64,000 nucleotides of DNA from an uncultured Caldilineales bacterium (GCA_937907455.1 CALESQ010000040.1:1-64000); one strand, 5' to 3'. Positions 1 to 8,512 are shown, numbered from the stretch's first letter. Program-made: numbers and translations. Notes: generated by a model from the sequence alone, not told the origin.

Positions 1-50
1 TGAGTATCCCTCACAAAAGAAGATATGTCAAATACTTAATTTCCTGTGTA

Positions 51-106
51 TTAACCATTCACCAATTCACCATTCACCAATTAACAATTGGCAATTGACC
101 ATTGAC
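51..106. repeat. Short-word repetitive spacer before nosD
   Basis: This is an A+T-rich stretch made of recurring words such as caccaattcaccatt and attgacc, ending one base before the nosD start codon. No promoter can be assigned with confidence. Similar word-like repeats occur before several other genes in the window. The first 50 bases hold nothing I recognise; nosZ may lie off the left edge. Confidence 0.6.
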
Positions 107-107
107 C

Positions 108-1478
108 ATGTCCCACCACCTCCTCGCCATCCTCCTCCTGACGCTGCTGGCCAGCCCCGCGGCCGCGCAGGGCGTTTCCTTCGACCTGCCGGCCGCGCTG
201 GCTGCAGCCCAGCCCGGTGACACCATCGTCATTCCGCCGGGCATCTATGCCGGCCCGCTGGTGGTGGACGTCCCCGGCCTGACGCTGGAAGGCCAGGAAG
301 GGGCCATCATCGACGGCGGCGGCCTGGGCGACGTGTTCACCGTCAACGCGCCCGACGTTACGGTGCGCGGCCTGACGATCCGCAACAGCGGCGACTCGCT
401 GGACCGCGAGCACGCCGGCATCACCGGCCTGGCGCCGCGTCTCACCATCGAGAACAACCGCCTGGAGAACGTGCTCTTCGGCATCTACCTCAAGGAGGCG
501 CCCGACAGCGTGATCCGCGGCAACCGGGTCACCGGCATGGACCTGGACATCGGCCGCCGCGGCGACGGCATCCGCGTCTGGCAGAGCCCCGGCGCGCTGC
601 TGGAGGGCAACTACGTCTTCGACGTGCGGGATGTGGTGATGTGGTTCTCGAACGGCAGCACGCTGCGCCGCAACATCGTCGAGAACGGCCGCTACGGCCT
701 GCACTTCATGTTCAGCGACGATCAGACGCTGGAGGAGAACATCCTGCGCCACAACTCAGTGGGCGCATACCTGATGTACAGCCGCGGCCTGACGATGACC
801 AACAACCTGCTGCTGGACAACAGCGGCCCCAGCGGCTATGGCGTGGCGCTGAAGGATGTGGACGACGTGCTGGCCCAGGGCAACCGCATGGTCAACAACC
901 GCATCGGCATCTACGTGGACAACTCCCCGCGCGAGGCCGAGACCTTCGTCCTGTTCGAGGATAACCTGCTGGCCTACAACGAGATTGGCGTCGAGATGCT
1001 GCCGCTGGTGCGGCGCAACACCTTCACCAACAACGTGTTCCAGGAGAACCGCGAGCAGATCGCCATCGCCGGCGGCGGCGAGCTGCAAGGCAACAACTGG
1101 TCGCGCGACGGCTGGGGCAACTACTGGAGCGACTACGCCGGCTTCGACGCCGACGGCAATCAGGTCGGCGACCTGGCCTATCGCTCCACCAGCCTGTACG
1201 AGAACCTGATGGAACAGTACCCGGAGCTGCGCCTCTTCCAGCTCAGCCCGGCCACCGACGCGCTGGACCTGGCCGCGCGCGCCTTCCCGGTCTTCCAGCC
1301 GCGCGCCAAGATGGCCGACGAACACCCGCTGATGGCGCCGCCCGACCTGCCGGCCGTGCCTGGTGTTCCCGATCCGCCTACGCTGGCCAACCTGGCTGTT
1401 GCGCTGGGGATGCTGGCGATGGCGGGTATAGTGTTGTTTGTCGGTATGAGACAGTCGGGCGTAACACGTAACTCGTAA
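108..1478 (+). CDS. nosD: NosD, periplasmic copper-loading protein for nitrous oxide reductase
   Basis: NosD works in the periplasm with NosF and NosY to deliver sulfur/copper for the CuZ centre of nitrous oxide reductase. The protein has an N-terminal signal peptide (hydrophobic LLAILLLTLLA, then ASPAAAQ), a long run of right-handed beta-helix (pectate-lyase-like) repeats rich in NN, GI and RxN turns from about residue 20 to 360, and a C-terminal membrane segment at about residues 430-450, as is common in NosD. I chose ATG at 108; an in-frame TTG lies two codons earlier at 102. It is the first gene of a nosD-nosF-nosY-nosL series in the usual order. The enzyme gene nosZ is not in the window and would be expected upstream. 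Confidence 0.93.
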   Translation: MSHHLLAILLLTLLASPAAAQGVSFDLPAALAAAQPGDTIVIPPGIYAGPLVVDVPGLTLEGQEGAIIDGGGLGDVFTVNAPDVTVRGLTIRNSGDSLDREHAGITGLAPRLTIENNRLENVLFGIYLKEAPDSVIRGNRVTGMDLDIGRRGDGIRVWQSPGALLEGNYVFDVRDVVMWFSNGSTLRRNIVENGRYGLHFMFSDDQTLEENILRHNSVGAYLMYSRGLTMTNNLLLDNSGPSGYGVALKDVDDVLAQGNRMVNNRIGIYVDNSPREAETFVLFEDNLLAYNEIGVEMLPLVRRNTFTNNVFQENREQIAIAGGGELQGNNWSRDGWGNYWSDYAGFDADGNQVGDLAYRSTSLYENLMEQYPELRLFQLSPATDALDLAARAFPVFQPRAKMADEHPLMAPPDLPAVPGVPDPPTLANLAVALGMLAMAGIVLFVGMRQSGVTRNS

Positions 1479-1589
1479 CCCGGAACGCCCGTATGCAACT
1501 TCGGGTCCGGGTTGCAGTTTAGTCGTTTTGACATAACACGGAGACAACGCCCATGCTCGCACACGCCGGGTTACGAGCTACGTGTTACG
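1460..1589. repeat. Inverted repeat, 24-bp arms
   Basis: Arms at 1460-1483 and 1566-1589 are inverted copies that match at 23 of 24 positions (word cgtaacacgta and its complement). They are separated by 82 bases. The left arm contains the nosD stop codon (1476-1478). There is no T-tract, so this is not a classical terminator; it may fold in the nosD-nosF mRNA or be a dispersed repeat. Confidence 0.7.
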
Positions 1590-1624
1590 GCAAGCACAGC
1601 GTTACATAAATACAACCAACTCCC

Positions 1625-2476
1625 ATGATCAACTTCTCCCACCTCACCAAACGCTTCGGCAAGTTCACCGCGGTGAACGACCTCAGCTTTACCGTGGAAC
1701 CGCAGCAGGCGCTGGCCCTGTGGGGCCCCAACGGCGCGGGCAAGACCACGGCCATCAAATGTCTGCTGGGCCTGCTGCGCTACAACGGGCAGATCCTGGT
1801 CGACGGCCAGGACGCGCACAAGCAGGGCAAGGCCGTGCGGCGGCGGCTGGGCTACGTGCCGCAGGAGCTGGCCTTCTACAGCGACCTGAGCACGCTGGAC
1901 ACGGCCCGTTTCTACGCCCGGCTGAAACGGGCGCCGGCCAGCCGTTCCCGAGAGGTGCTGGCTGAAGTGGGCCTGGCCGAGCACGCGGACAAGCCGGTGG
2001 GCGCGCTGTCGGGCGGCATGAAGCAGCGTCTCGCCTTAGGGCTGGCCCTGCTGACCGACCCGCCCGTGCTGGTGCTGGACGAGCCGACCTCCAACCTGGA
2101 CGCGGCCGGCCGGGACCAGTTCCTGCACCTGCTGGCGGGCGTGCGCTCGGCCGGCAAAACCATCCTGTTCACCTCGCACCGCATCGAGGAGATCGCTGCG
2201 CTGGCCGACCAGGTGCTGGTGATGGCGCAGGGCAGCGAGGTGACGACCTGTCCCGCGGCCGAGCTGCCCCAGCGCCTGGGGCTGCGCACCCAGGTCAAGC
2301 TGCTCCTGGACCAGGACGCCATCGACCCGGCGTTGATCGTCCTACAGCAGGGCGGCTTCAGCGCCGCACGCAACGGCCACGGCGTGCTGGTCGACGTGCT
2401 GCCCGGCCAGAAAGCCGCGCCGATTCACGCCCTGCGCGACGCTGCAATTGATGTGATGGATTTTGAGGTGCAATGA
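1625..2476 (+). CDS. nosF: NosF, ABC transporter ATPase of the Nos maturation complex
   Basis: The 283-residue ATPase subunit is expected to energise the NosDFY complex at the cytoplasmic membrane. Walker A GPNGAGKT is at residues 34-41, the signature LSGGMKQR and Walker B VLVLDEPTSNLD follow in normal order, and the switch His is in FTSHR. The C-terminal 70 residues form the small extra domain usual for NosF. ATG at 1625 begins the conserved INFSHLTKRFG strand. It lies between nosD and nosY in the same direction. The intergenic sequence before it carries the 24-bp inverted repeat rather than a clear promoter, so co-transcription with nosD is likely but not shown. Confidence 0.93.
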   Translation: MINFSHLTKRFGKFTAVNDLSFTVEPQQALALWGPNGAGKTTAIKCLLGLLRYNGQILVDGQDAHKQGKAVRRRLGYVPQELAFYSDLSTLDTARFYARLKRAPASRSREVLAEVGLAEHADKPVGALSGGMKQRLALGLALLTDPPVLVLDEPTSNLDAAGRDQFLHLLAGVRSAGKTILFTSHRIEEIAALADQVLVMAQGSEVTTCPAAELPQRLGLRTQVKLLLDQDAIDPALIVLQQGGFSAARNGHGVLVDVLPGQKAAPIHALRDAAIDVMDFEVQ

Positions 2477-2538
2477 GAAGTGTCAGGTGTCAGGTCTCAG
2501 GTACCAAGCGCCATCCAACACTGCGGGTTCCGCACTTG

Positions 2539-2594
2539 ACACCTGGCACTCCGACACCTGACACTCCGACACCTGACACTCCGACACCTGACAC
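2539..2594. repeat. 15-bp tandem repeat between nosF and nosY
   Basis: The unit acacctgacactccg occurs at 2539, 2554 and 2569 (first copy with one difference) plus a partial copy at 2584-2594. It ends 12 bases before the nosY ATG and may contribute to spacing or mRNA structure. Confidence 0.8.
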
Positions 2595-2606
2595 GGATCT
2601 TTACCC

Positions 2607-3446
2607 ATGACGCTAAGCCTAACCACCGTCTGGACCCTCGCCCAAAAAGAGCTGCGCGATGCGCTGCGCAATCGTTGGTTTTTGCTGTACACGGCCGCCT
2701 TTGCCGTGTTGGCGCTGGCCTTCTCCTACCTGGCCCTGGCCGGCGCGGGCATCGTCGGCTTTGCCGGCTTCGGCCGCACGGCCGCCAGCCTGATCAACCT
2801 GGTGTTGTTGATCGTGCCGCTGATGGCGCTGACTGTCGGCGCGCAGAGCTTGGCCGGCGAGTGGGAGCGCGGCACCCTGGCCTACCTGCTGGCCCAGCCT
2901 GTCCACCGCTACGAGATCTTCCTGGGCAAGTACCTGGGGCTGGCCTTGAGCCTGCTGGCCGCGCTGGCCCTGGGCTTCGGCATCTCGGGGCTGGTGATGG
3001 CCCTCAGCGGCAGCGGCGCGGCCGATCCGGCCCAGTATCTGCGTCTGACCTGGCTGGCCTTCCTGCTCAGCCTGGCCATGCTCAGCGTCGGCTTCCTGGT
3101 CTCGGCCTTCACCAGGCGGGCCAGCGTGGCCGTGGGCATCGGCCTCTTCCTGTGGTTGGTCTTCGTCTTCCTGGGCGACCTGGGCATGATGGGCACCTCC
3201 ATGGCGCTGCGCGTGCCCATCGCCAACCTGTTCGCCATGTCGCTGACCAACCCGCTTCAGGTCTTCAAGATGGCCGCCATCCTGGACATCCGCGCCACGC
3301 TGGATATCCTCGGCCCGGCCGGCATCTACGCCTTCCAGCGCTATGGCGCCGCGCTGCTGGGCGTGTTCCTGGCGGTGCTGGCCGTGTGGATCGTCCTGCC
3401 CGCGCTGCTGGCCTATGCCAGGTTCGCGGCGCGGGGGGATTTGTAG
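2607..3446 (+). CDS. nosY: NosY, ABC-2 type permease of the Nos maturation complex
   Basis: This 279-residue polytopic protein pairs with NosF and spans the inner membrane. The sequence shows about six hydrophobic segments. The N-terminal KELRDALRNRWF lead-in is typical of NosY/ABC-2 permeases, and the middle EWERGTLAYLLAQPVHRYEIFLGKYLG segment (residues about 90-115) corresponds to the conserved cytoplasmic region contacting the ATPase. Start ATG 2607 is the only sensible one, directly before TLSLTTVWTLAQKELRD. Its neighbours nosF and nosL confirm the assignment. Confidence 0.9.
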   Translation: MTLSLTTVWTLAQKELRDALRNRWFLLYTAAFAVLALAFSYLALAGAGIVGFAGFGRTAASLINLVLLIVPLMALTVGAQSLAGEWERGTLAYLLAQPVHRYEIFLGKYLGLALSLLAALALGFGISGLVMALSGSGAADPAQYLRLTWLAFLLSLAMLSVGFLVSAFTRRASVAVGIGLFLWLVFVFLGDLGMMGTSMALRVPIANLFAMSLTNPLQVFKMAAILDIRATLDILGPAGIYAFQRYGAALLGVFLAVLAVWIVLPALLAYARFAARGDL

Positions 3447-3510
3447 GTTGGAGGATGGGTAGATTGGTAAGTTGGTAGATTGGTAAGTTGGTGGTTGGGT
3501 GATTGGTTGG
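3445..3510. repeat. Short-word tandem spacer after nosY
   Basis: The 16-bp unit agattggtaagttggt is repeated exactly at 3461 and 3477, within G/T-rich sequence of the same flavour. The rest of the 3447-3681 gap shows no gene. Confidence 0.75.
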
Positions 3511-3681
3511 AGTGCGACGCGGTCAGGGTGTGAATGATCTCCAGGGCGTCCCGCCCAGCTTGGGCGGTCGACCTGCATCTGACCCGCCGCCCACTCTGGA
3601 GTATTCGGCAAAGGGCGTCTGGCGAACGTTCTTCACTGACCGGCCAGAAAAGCATTGAGTCACCAAAACAAGGAGTCTGTC

Positions 3682-4929
3682 GTGAAAGCCCGCATTTTTC
3701 TTTTGCTCTTCGCTCTGGCGCTGCTGGCTGCCGGCTGCGCGCAGGGGACGGCGGAAATCAAGCCGCCGGAGATCCGCTACGGCGAGGACGTGTGCGTCGA
3801 GTGCATCATGATCATCAGCGACCCACGCTTCGCCGCCGCTTACACCTACGAGGTCAGCCCCGGCCGCTACGAGAACCAGTTGTTCGATGACATTGGCGAC
3901 ATGCTGATCTGGGCCGACAAGCATCCGGAGCACAATGTGGTGGCCTGGTGGGTGCACGACTACAACACCAAGGAATGGGTCGAAGGGACCCAGGCCATCT
4001 ATATGTTCAGCCACAACCTCCAGACGCCGATGGCCCAGGGCACAGCCGCCTTTGCCATGCTGGGGCCGGCCCAGGAGATGGCCGCGGAGCTGAACGGCGA
4101 GGTGTTCGACTGGAACGGCCTCGTCGAGCGGCACAAGGCCGGTTCCCTGATGGTCGATGCCAGCCTTGCCACAGCCGTCGGCGCCAGCCTGGCTGGTATG
4201 GCTCAGCCCCAGGGCGCGGACGCCGCCGAGCCGATCCTCCAGGGCGAGGCTGAGTTCGAGGGCTACCAGGTCCAACTGTTGAGCGCCGCGCCGCTGCACG
4301 CCGGCTACAACCCCGTCACCGTGGCCTTGACTGACCCGGCCGGCCAGCCGGTGGCGGATGCGCAGGTGACGCTGGCCCCGTACATGGACATGGTGGATGG
4401 CCGCCACCACGGCGCAGGCGTGCAGGCGCCGGCCCAAACAGAGCCTGGCGTCTACAACGGCGCGCTGATCTTTCCCATGCCCAGCGGGCCGGACCTGGGC
4501 ACGTGGCTGGTCACTGCGACCTTCACCGACACAGTAGCCGGCGCCAGCGGGTCCGTTCCCTTCCCCCTGGAAGTTGCGCCGTCCAAGCTGCACGGCTCCT
4601 TCGTCGGGCCGGAGGAGATGAAGATCTTTGTGTCGGTGGTGGAGCCGCTGGAGCCGCGCGTGGGCCGCCAACCCTTCGAGGTCTACGTCATGCAGAAGCG
4701 CGGCATGTTCGAGTGGCCGACGCTAGACGATCTCCTGCTGGAGATCACGCCGGAGATGCCAACCATGGGCCACGGCTCGCCCGGCAACGAGAATCCCGTC
4801 GCGCAGGGCGACGGCCACTACCTGGGCAAGGTCAACTTCAGCATGAGCGGCCCGTGGACCGTGACGGTAGTCGTCAAGGATGGCGATGCCATATTGGGCG
4901 AAGTTGTGTTAGAATACGACGTACCGTAA
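3682..4929 (+). CDS. nosL: NosL-like copper lipoprotein fused to two YtkA/FixH-like domains
   Basis: NosL is an outer-face copper chaperone for nitrous oxide reductase. I start at GTG 3682, preceded by aaggag, which gives a short lipoprotein signal with lipobox LAAGC (Cys19); a TTG at 3655 is less likely. Residues about 30-150 are the NosL domain: the metal site reads CVECIM (Cys38, Cys41, Met43) followed by IISDPRFAAAY, where most NosL proteins have CGM. Unlike the usual proteins of about 170-200 residues, this one is 415 long: residues about 190-300 and 305-415 resemble YtkA/FixH-type beta-sandwich domains (HAGYNPVTVALTD; the second contains HGSPGNENPV and DGHYLGKV), themselves rich in His and Met. 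The fusion suggests a combined copper-handling protein. Confidence 0.85.
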   Translation: MKARIFLLLFALALLAAGCAQGTAEIKPPEIRYGEDVCVECIMIISDPRFAAAYTYEVSPGRYENQLFDDIGDMLIWADKHPEHNVVAWWVHDYNTKEWVEGTQAIYMFSHNLQTPMAQGTAAFAMLGPAQEMAAELNGEVFDWNGLVERHKAGSLMVDASLATAVGASLAGMAQPQGADAAEPILQGEAEFEGYQVQLLSAAPLHAGYNPVTVALTDPAGQPVADAQVTLAPYMDMVDGRHHGAGVQAPAQTEPGVYNGALIFPMPSGPDLGTWLVTATFTDTVAGASGSVPFPLEVAPSKLHGSFVGPEEMKIFVSVVEPLEPRVGRQPFEVYVMQKRGMFEWPTLDDLLLEITPEMPTMGHGSPGNENPVAQGDGHYLGKVNFSMSGPWTVTVVVKDGDAILGEVVLEYDVP

Positions 4930-5077
4930 CATGATGTGATGCGTAAAACGTGAGATGTGACGCCTCAAGACCCTGCGTGGACCTCATCCCGCATCACGTT
5001 GCACGCTGCTCAGCAGCAAGCGAATTGCTACATCTGAGGCTAACGCCCAAGTAAATAGTCTACATAAGGAGTACACC

Positions 5078-5506
5078 ATGAAGAAGACACTACTCATCGT
5101 CACCCTTCTACTGCTTGTGCTGTCGATCCTGGCAGCATGTGGTGGAGGCGGCAGTGAGCCTGCCCCGGCTGCTGAGCCCGCTGCACAGCCCGCCGCACAA
5201 GAGCCCGCTGCCCAACCCGTAGCGCAGGGCGACCCGGTCAAAGGAAAGGAAGCCTTTGCCACCTGCGCCGGCTGCCACGGGCCGGAGGGCAAGGGCATCG
5301 AAGGGCTGGGCAAGGACATGACCAGCAGCGAGTTCATCGCCAGCCAGACCGACGAGCAACTCATGGCCTTCATCAAGACCGGCCGGCCTGCCAGCGACCC
5401 GCTCAACACCGTCGGCGTGGATATGCCTCCCAAGGGCGGCAATCCGGCCTTGACCGACGAACAACTGAGAGACATCGTCGCCTACATCCGCAGCATTCAG
5501 CAGTAA
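5078..5506 (+). CDS. Lipoprotein monoheme cytochrome c
   Basis: This is a small electron carrier anchored to the outer face of the membrane. The 142-residue product has a lipoprotein signal (lipobox ILAAC), a flexible Ala/Pro/Glu linker of about 30 residues, and a class I cytochrome c domain with the heme motif CAGCH (Cys63, Cys66, His67) and probable axial Met116 in VDMPPKGG. It ends with the conserved helix LRDIVAYIRSI. The start ATG 5078 has aaggag nine bases upstream. Placed directly after nosL, it probably delivers electrons to nitrous oxide reductase, which is an inference from position. The 150-base gap before it contains low-complexity gatgtga/cgtgag words only. Confidence 0.88.
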   Translation: MKKTLLIVTLLLLVLSILAACGGGGSEPAPAAEPAAQPAAQEPAAQPVAQGDPVKGKEAFATCAGCHGPEGKGIEGLGKDMTSSEFIASQTDEQLMAFIKTGRPASDPLNTVGVDMPPKGGNPALTDEQLRDIVAYIRSIQQ

Positions 5507-5628
5507 ACCGCAGGCTAACAGAAGGCGCGGATCGGAGATAGTCTGATGCGCGCTTTCTGTCTATCCGCGATTCTTGTCCGGCCGGTAAAGCCGCCCGCCA
5601 GCTTTCGCCGCGAGAAAATCCCCAATCC

Positions 5629-6177
5629 ATGCACCCGCGCGATCACTTGATCCTTTCCACTGCGGCGGCTGCGGCGGTCTATCCGTTGCTGGGCAGGAGC
5701 GTGCTCCTGTCCTGGGCCGCCAGCCTTCTGGCCGATCTGGACCACGCGCCTGCCTACGTTAGCCGTCAGGGCCTGGCGTCGCCCGGCGCAATGTGGCGTT
5801 ACTTTCGCAGCGGCGAGGGTGGCGAACAACAGCATCTTCTGCATCGCTGGCCGCTGATCTTGGCCGGGATGGCGGCGGCCCCGTTGGCGCCGTTGATCGC
5901 CTGGGCCGCGTTAGGCCTGGCCTTTCATCGCCTGCTGGACGACGGGCATAGCCGGCTGCGGCCGGCCTGGCGGCGCTGGTGCTGGCGGCTGAGCGCCAAG
6001 GGGCGTCTGCACGCCAAGATCCGGCGCCGGGACGGCTACGTTTGCCGCATGTGCGGCGCGTTCGGCGTGCTGCAGGAACTGCATCACATCGTCCCTGAAA
6101 GCCAAGGGGGTTCCAATCAACCGGACAACCTGATCAGTGTCTGCAAGACCTGTCATCGAGCGCTGCACGGCGACTGA
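5629..6177 (+). CDS. Membrane hydrolase-like domain fused to an HNH nuclease domain
   Basis: The 182-residue protein has two parts. Residues 1-115 are hydrophobic and resemble the YdjM/DUF457-type membrane metal-hydrolase region, with His and Asp residues in HPRDH, LADLDHAP and FHRLLDDGHS. Residues about 125-182 are a complete HNH nuclease domain: a Cys pair CRMC (139, 142), LHHIVPESQGGSNQPDNL with the HH catalytic pair and Asn, and the second Cys pair CKTC. HNH domains cut or nick DNA; what the membrane part adds is unknown. It follows the cytochrome gene on the same strand with a 122-base gap. I see no restriction-modification partner or phage gene beside it. Confidence 0.75.
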   Translation: MHPRDHLILSTAAAAAVYPLLGRSVLLSWAASLLADLDHAPAYVSRQGLASPGAMWRYFRSGEGGEQQHLLHRWPLILAGMAAAPLAPLIAWAALGLAFHRLLDDGHSRLRPAWRRWCWRLSAKGRLHAKIRRRDGYVCRMCGAFGVLQELHHIVPESQGGSNQPDNLISVCKTCHRALHGD

Positions 6178-6189
6178 GGACTGACGGTC

Positions 6190-6375
6190 GTGGCCGATTT
6201 TCGTCCGCATGGAGGGGAGCCGCGCACGCAGAACGTACTCTCACGGGCCGTCTTCCTCGGCCTGGGCGCTGTGCCCGTCGGTGCCTTCTACGACGAGGAC
6301 GTGCAGCAGGTGCTTGCATTGTCCGATGATCAGCCGCCGCTCTATCTGATTCCCGTGGGCGCGCTGCAATCCTGA
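6190..6375 (+). pseudogene. C-terminal remnant of a SagB-type nitroreductase
   Basis: Only about 60 codons remain. The stretch LSRAVFLGLGAVPVGAFYDEDVQQVL followed by PPLYLIPVGAL matches the C-terminal part of SagB-like flavin nitroreductases (residues placing FMN and ending the fold). A complete enzyme would need about 200 residues, and the FMN-binding N-terminus is absent: the fragment starts 12 bases after the HNH gene stop. It could be read from GTG 6190, but a functional product is unlikely. I treat it as a deletion remnant. Confidence 0.65.
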
Positions 6376-6510
6376 CGCGGTCTCTATGCACGGAGCATAG
6401 GCGCCCAGCGCTTGCCCATTGGCGCGCCGATGTGACTAATGTCGCTGCACGCGCCGCATAGCCTGTGTTATCGTGGGTCAAAATGAGTACATCACAAGGA
6501 GTTACTGGCC

Positions 6511-6846
6511 ATGTCACCTTTCGCTGAGGTTCCATTCTTCCACGTTGCCGACCTGCTGGCCCAACTGCCCGACATTCCGCCCGACAGCATCGTCAGTCGC
6601 ACCTTCTACTCGGACCAGTCGCTCAAGGCCATCCTGTTCGGCTTCGCCGCCGGCCAGGAGCTGTCCGAGCACACCGCAGCCCGGCCGGCCATCCTGCACT
6701 TCCTGCAAGGCCAGGCCCGCCTCACCCTGGGCGACCACGCCAGCAGCGCCGGGCCGGGCACCTGGGTCCACATGCAACCTCACCTGCCCCATAGCATCTA
6801 CGCCGAGACCACCGTCGTCATGCTGCTCACCATGCTCCCAATCTAA
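6511..6846 (+). CDS. Small single-domain cupin protein
   Basis: The 111-residue product has the cupin beta-barrel pattern: AAGQELSEHTAARPAILHFLQGQARLTLG as motif 1 and GTWVHMQPHLPHSIYAE as motif 2. Potential metal ligands are His in SEHTA, and the His residues in VHMQPHLPHS. Start ATG 6511 has an aaggag box 12 bases upstream. Stand-alone cupins of this kind are often sensor or metal-binding proteins; this one is followed, same strand, by three heme-copper-oxidase-like membrane proteins, so a role tied to nitrogen oxides or redox stress is possible, by context only. Confidence 0.8.
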   Translation: MSPFAEVPFFHVADLLAQLPDIPPDSIVSRTFYSDQSLKAILFGFAAGQELSEHTAARPAILHFLQGQARLTLGDHASSAGPGTWVHMQPHLPHSIYAETTVVMLLTMLPI

Positions 6847-6857
6847 CGCAGCGCCTT

Positions 6858-6906
6858 GCAACCTGCCACCTGCAACCTGCCACCTGCAACCTGCAACCTG
6901 CCACCC
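6858..6906. repeat. 14-bp tandem repeat before the NnrS-like gene
   Basis: The unit gcaacctgccacct occurs at 6858, 6872 and (last base changed) 6893, with a half copy at 6886. It runs up to three bases before the next ATG. Confidence 0.8.
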
Positions 6907-6908
6907 TC

Positions 6909-8009
6909 ATGCGCCGCATCAACCTCCCTTTCCTCTTGTTAGCCGTTCTGGCTCTGCTGGCCGGCCTCTGGGCCGGGCTGATCCGGCTGCCCTGGCCGCT
7001 GCCGCCGCTGCAGCCCACCCTACCCATGGCCCACGGCCCGCTGATGGTCAGCGGCTTTCTGGGCACGCTGATTGGCCTGGAGCGCGCGGTCGGGCTGAGC
7101 GCGTTGGGGCCTGGCCGGCGCTGGGTCTACGCTGCGCCGGCGCTGGCAGGGCTGGGTGGCCTGACGCTGCTCGCCGGCGTGCCCGGCCTGCCCGGCCCAC
7201 TGCTGGTCACCCTGGGCAGCGCGGTGCTGCTGGCCGCCATGCTCTCCATCGTTCGCCTCCAGCCCCTGCTGCACACCTGGGTGATGGCGCTGGGCGCGTT
7301 GGCCTGGCTGGGCGGCAACCTGCTCTGGCTGTTCGGCTGGACCGTGGCCGGGGTCAGCCTGTGGTGGGCGGGCTTTCTGGTGCTGACCATCGTCGGTGAG
7401 CGGCTGGAGCTCAGCCGGATGTTGCGCCTTTCGGCCTTCCGGCGCGCTGCGTTTCTGGCCGGTCTGGTGCTCTTCGCCAGCGGCATGGTCCTGTCGACGT
7501 GGGCCTACGCGCCCGGTGTGCGGGTGGCCAGCCTGGGCATGATCGCGCTGGCGCTGTGGCTGCTGGCCTTCGATATTGCCCGCCGCACTGTGCGCAAGAC
7601 CGGCCTGACACGTTACATCGCCATGGCGTTGCTGGCCGGCTACTTTTGGCTGGGTGTGGCAGGGCTGCTGGGCCTGCGCTTCGGCGGCGAGACAGCGGGC
7701 CTCCGCTACGACGCATTTCTACACAGCATCTTCGTCGGCTTCGTCTTCTCCATGATCTTCGCCCACGCGCCGATTATCGTGCCGGCCATCACCGGCCTGG
7801 CCCTGACCTTTCACCGCGGCTTCTACGCGCCGCTCATCCTGCTGCAAGCCTCGCTGGCTCTACGCGTCATCGGCGATCTGCTGCCGGCTCTTGCTCTGCG
7901 CCGCTGGGGCGGCCTGCTTAACGAGGCAGCGATCCTGCTGTTTCTGGCCATGCTGGCGCTCACGATCCTGCGGGGACGGAAACGTGAAGACGTGAAACGC
8001 GAAACGTGA
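6909..8009 (+). CDS. NnrS-like polytopic membrane protein
   Basis: This 366-residue protein has about ten to twelve hydrophobic segments. Two conserved-looking His clusters stand out: MAHGPLMVSGFLGTLIGLERAV (residues about 40-60) and HSIFVGFVFSMIFAHAPIIVPAI (about 278-300), which resemble the heme/copper-binding His positions in NnrS and the subunit I superfamily. NnrS is linked to relief of nitric-oxide stress. The similarity I see is by motif and topology only, so the family is tentative. The gene follows the cupin and precedes two short subunit-I-like proteins on the same strand, suggesting one functional group near the nos genes. Confidence 0.6.
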   Translation: MRRINLPFLLLAVLALLAGLWAGLIRLPWPLPPLQPTLPMAHGPLMVSGFLGTLIGLERAVGLSALGPGRRWVYAAPALAGLGGLTLLAGVPGLPGPLLVTLGSAVLLAAMLSIVRLQPLLHTWVMALGALAWLGGNLLWLFGWTVAGVSLWWAGFLVLTIVGERLELSRMLRLSAFRRAAFLAGLVLFASGMVLSTWAYAPGVRVASLGMIALALWLLAFDIARRTVRKTGLTRYIAMALLAGYFWLGVAGLLGLRFGGETAGLRYDAFLHSIFVGFVFSMIFAHAPIIVPAITGLALTFHRGFYAPLILLQASLALRVIGDLLPALALRRWGGLLNEAAILLFLAMLALTILRGRKREDVKRET

Positions 8010-8092
8010 CACCTAACTCGTGACCTCGCTTCATGCACACAGCTTCCGGTCACGCATTATGCATTAAGTATCACGTTTTTCCGAGATTTCTC

Positions 8093-8512
8093 ATGCCCAC
8101 CCTCACCCGCCTCTACGTCAAGACCTCCCTCGTCTACCTGGTGGCCGCGCTGCTGCTGGCAGTGGTGTTTGCCCTGGCGCAGGCGACGACGCTGCCGCTG
8201 CTGCTGGCCGCGGCCGGGCCGGTCTACGTCCACCTCTTCCTGGTCGGCTGGGTCACGCAGTTGATCATGGGCATCGTCTTCTGGATGTTCCCCAAGCAGA
8301 GCCGGGAGCGGCCGCGCGGCAGCGAACGGCTGGCGGCAGTGGTCTATGGGCTGCTCAACGCGGGGCTGGTCCTGAGGGTGGTGGGCGAGCCGGCGCGGGC
8401 CGTGTCGCCGGCCGCTCTGTGGAGCTGGCTGCTGGCTGCGTCGGCCCTGTTGCAGTGGCTGGCCGGCGTTGGCTTCGTGGCCAACACCTGGGGCCGGGTC
8501 AAGGAGCGCTGA
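8093..8512 (+). CDS. Small heme-copper-oxidase-like membrane protein, first of a pair
   Basis: The 139-residue product has four hydrophobic segments. The central motif VYVHLFLVGWVTQLIMGIVFWMFPK looks like a helix pair of cytochrome oxidase subunit I, with one conserved His at the start of the second helix. I chose ATG 8093 rather than the longer GTG-type reading from 8033, since the family-like sequence begins at MPTLTRLYVKTS. It is followed after a single base by a similar gene, so the two are surely co-transcribed and may form a heterodimer. The 83-base gap before it is built of aacgtga/cgtgac words. Confidence 0.65.
   Translation: MPTLTRLYVKTSLVYLVAALLLAVVFALAQATTLPLLLAAAGPVYVHLFLVGWVTQLIMGIVFWMFPKQSRERPRGSERLAAVVYGLLNAGLVLRVVGEPARAVSPAALWSWLLAASALLQWLAGVGFVANTWGRVKER

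Noticed and set aside
3523..4671. 382-codon minus-strand ORF over nosL
   Set aside because: Opposite strand of a gene with lipobox and NosL motif; no recognisable domain.
6473..7399. 308-codon plus-strand ORF overlapping cupin and NnrS-like genes
   Set aside because: Shadow in a third frame; Pro/Ser/Arg-rich, no domain, and it crosses the tandem-repeat spacer.
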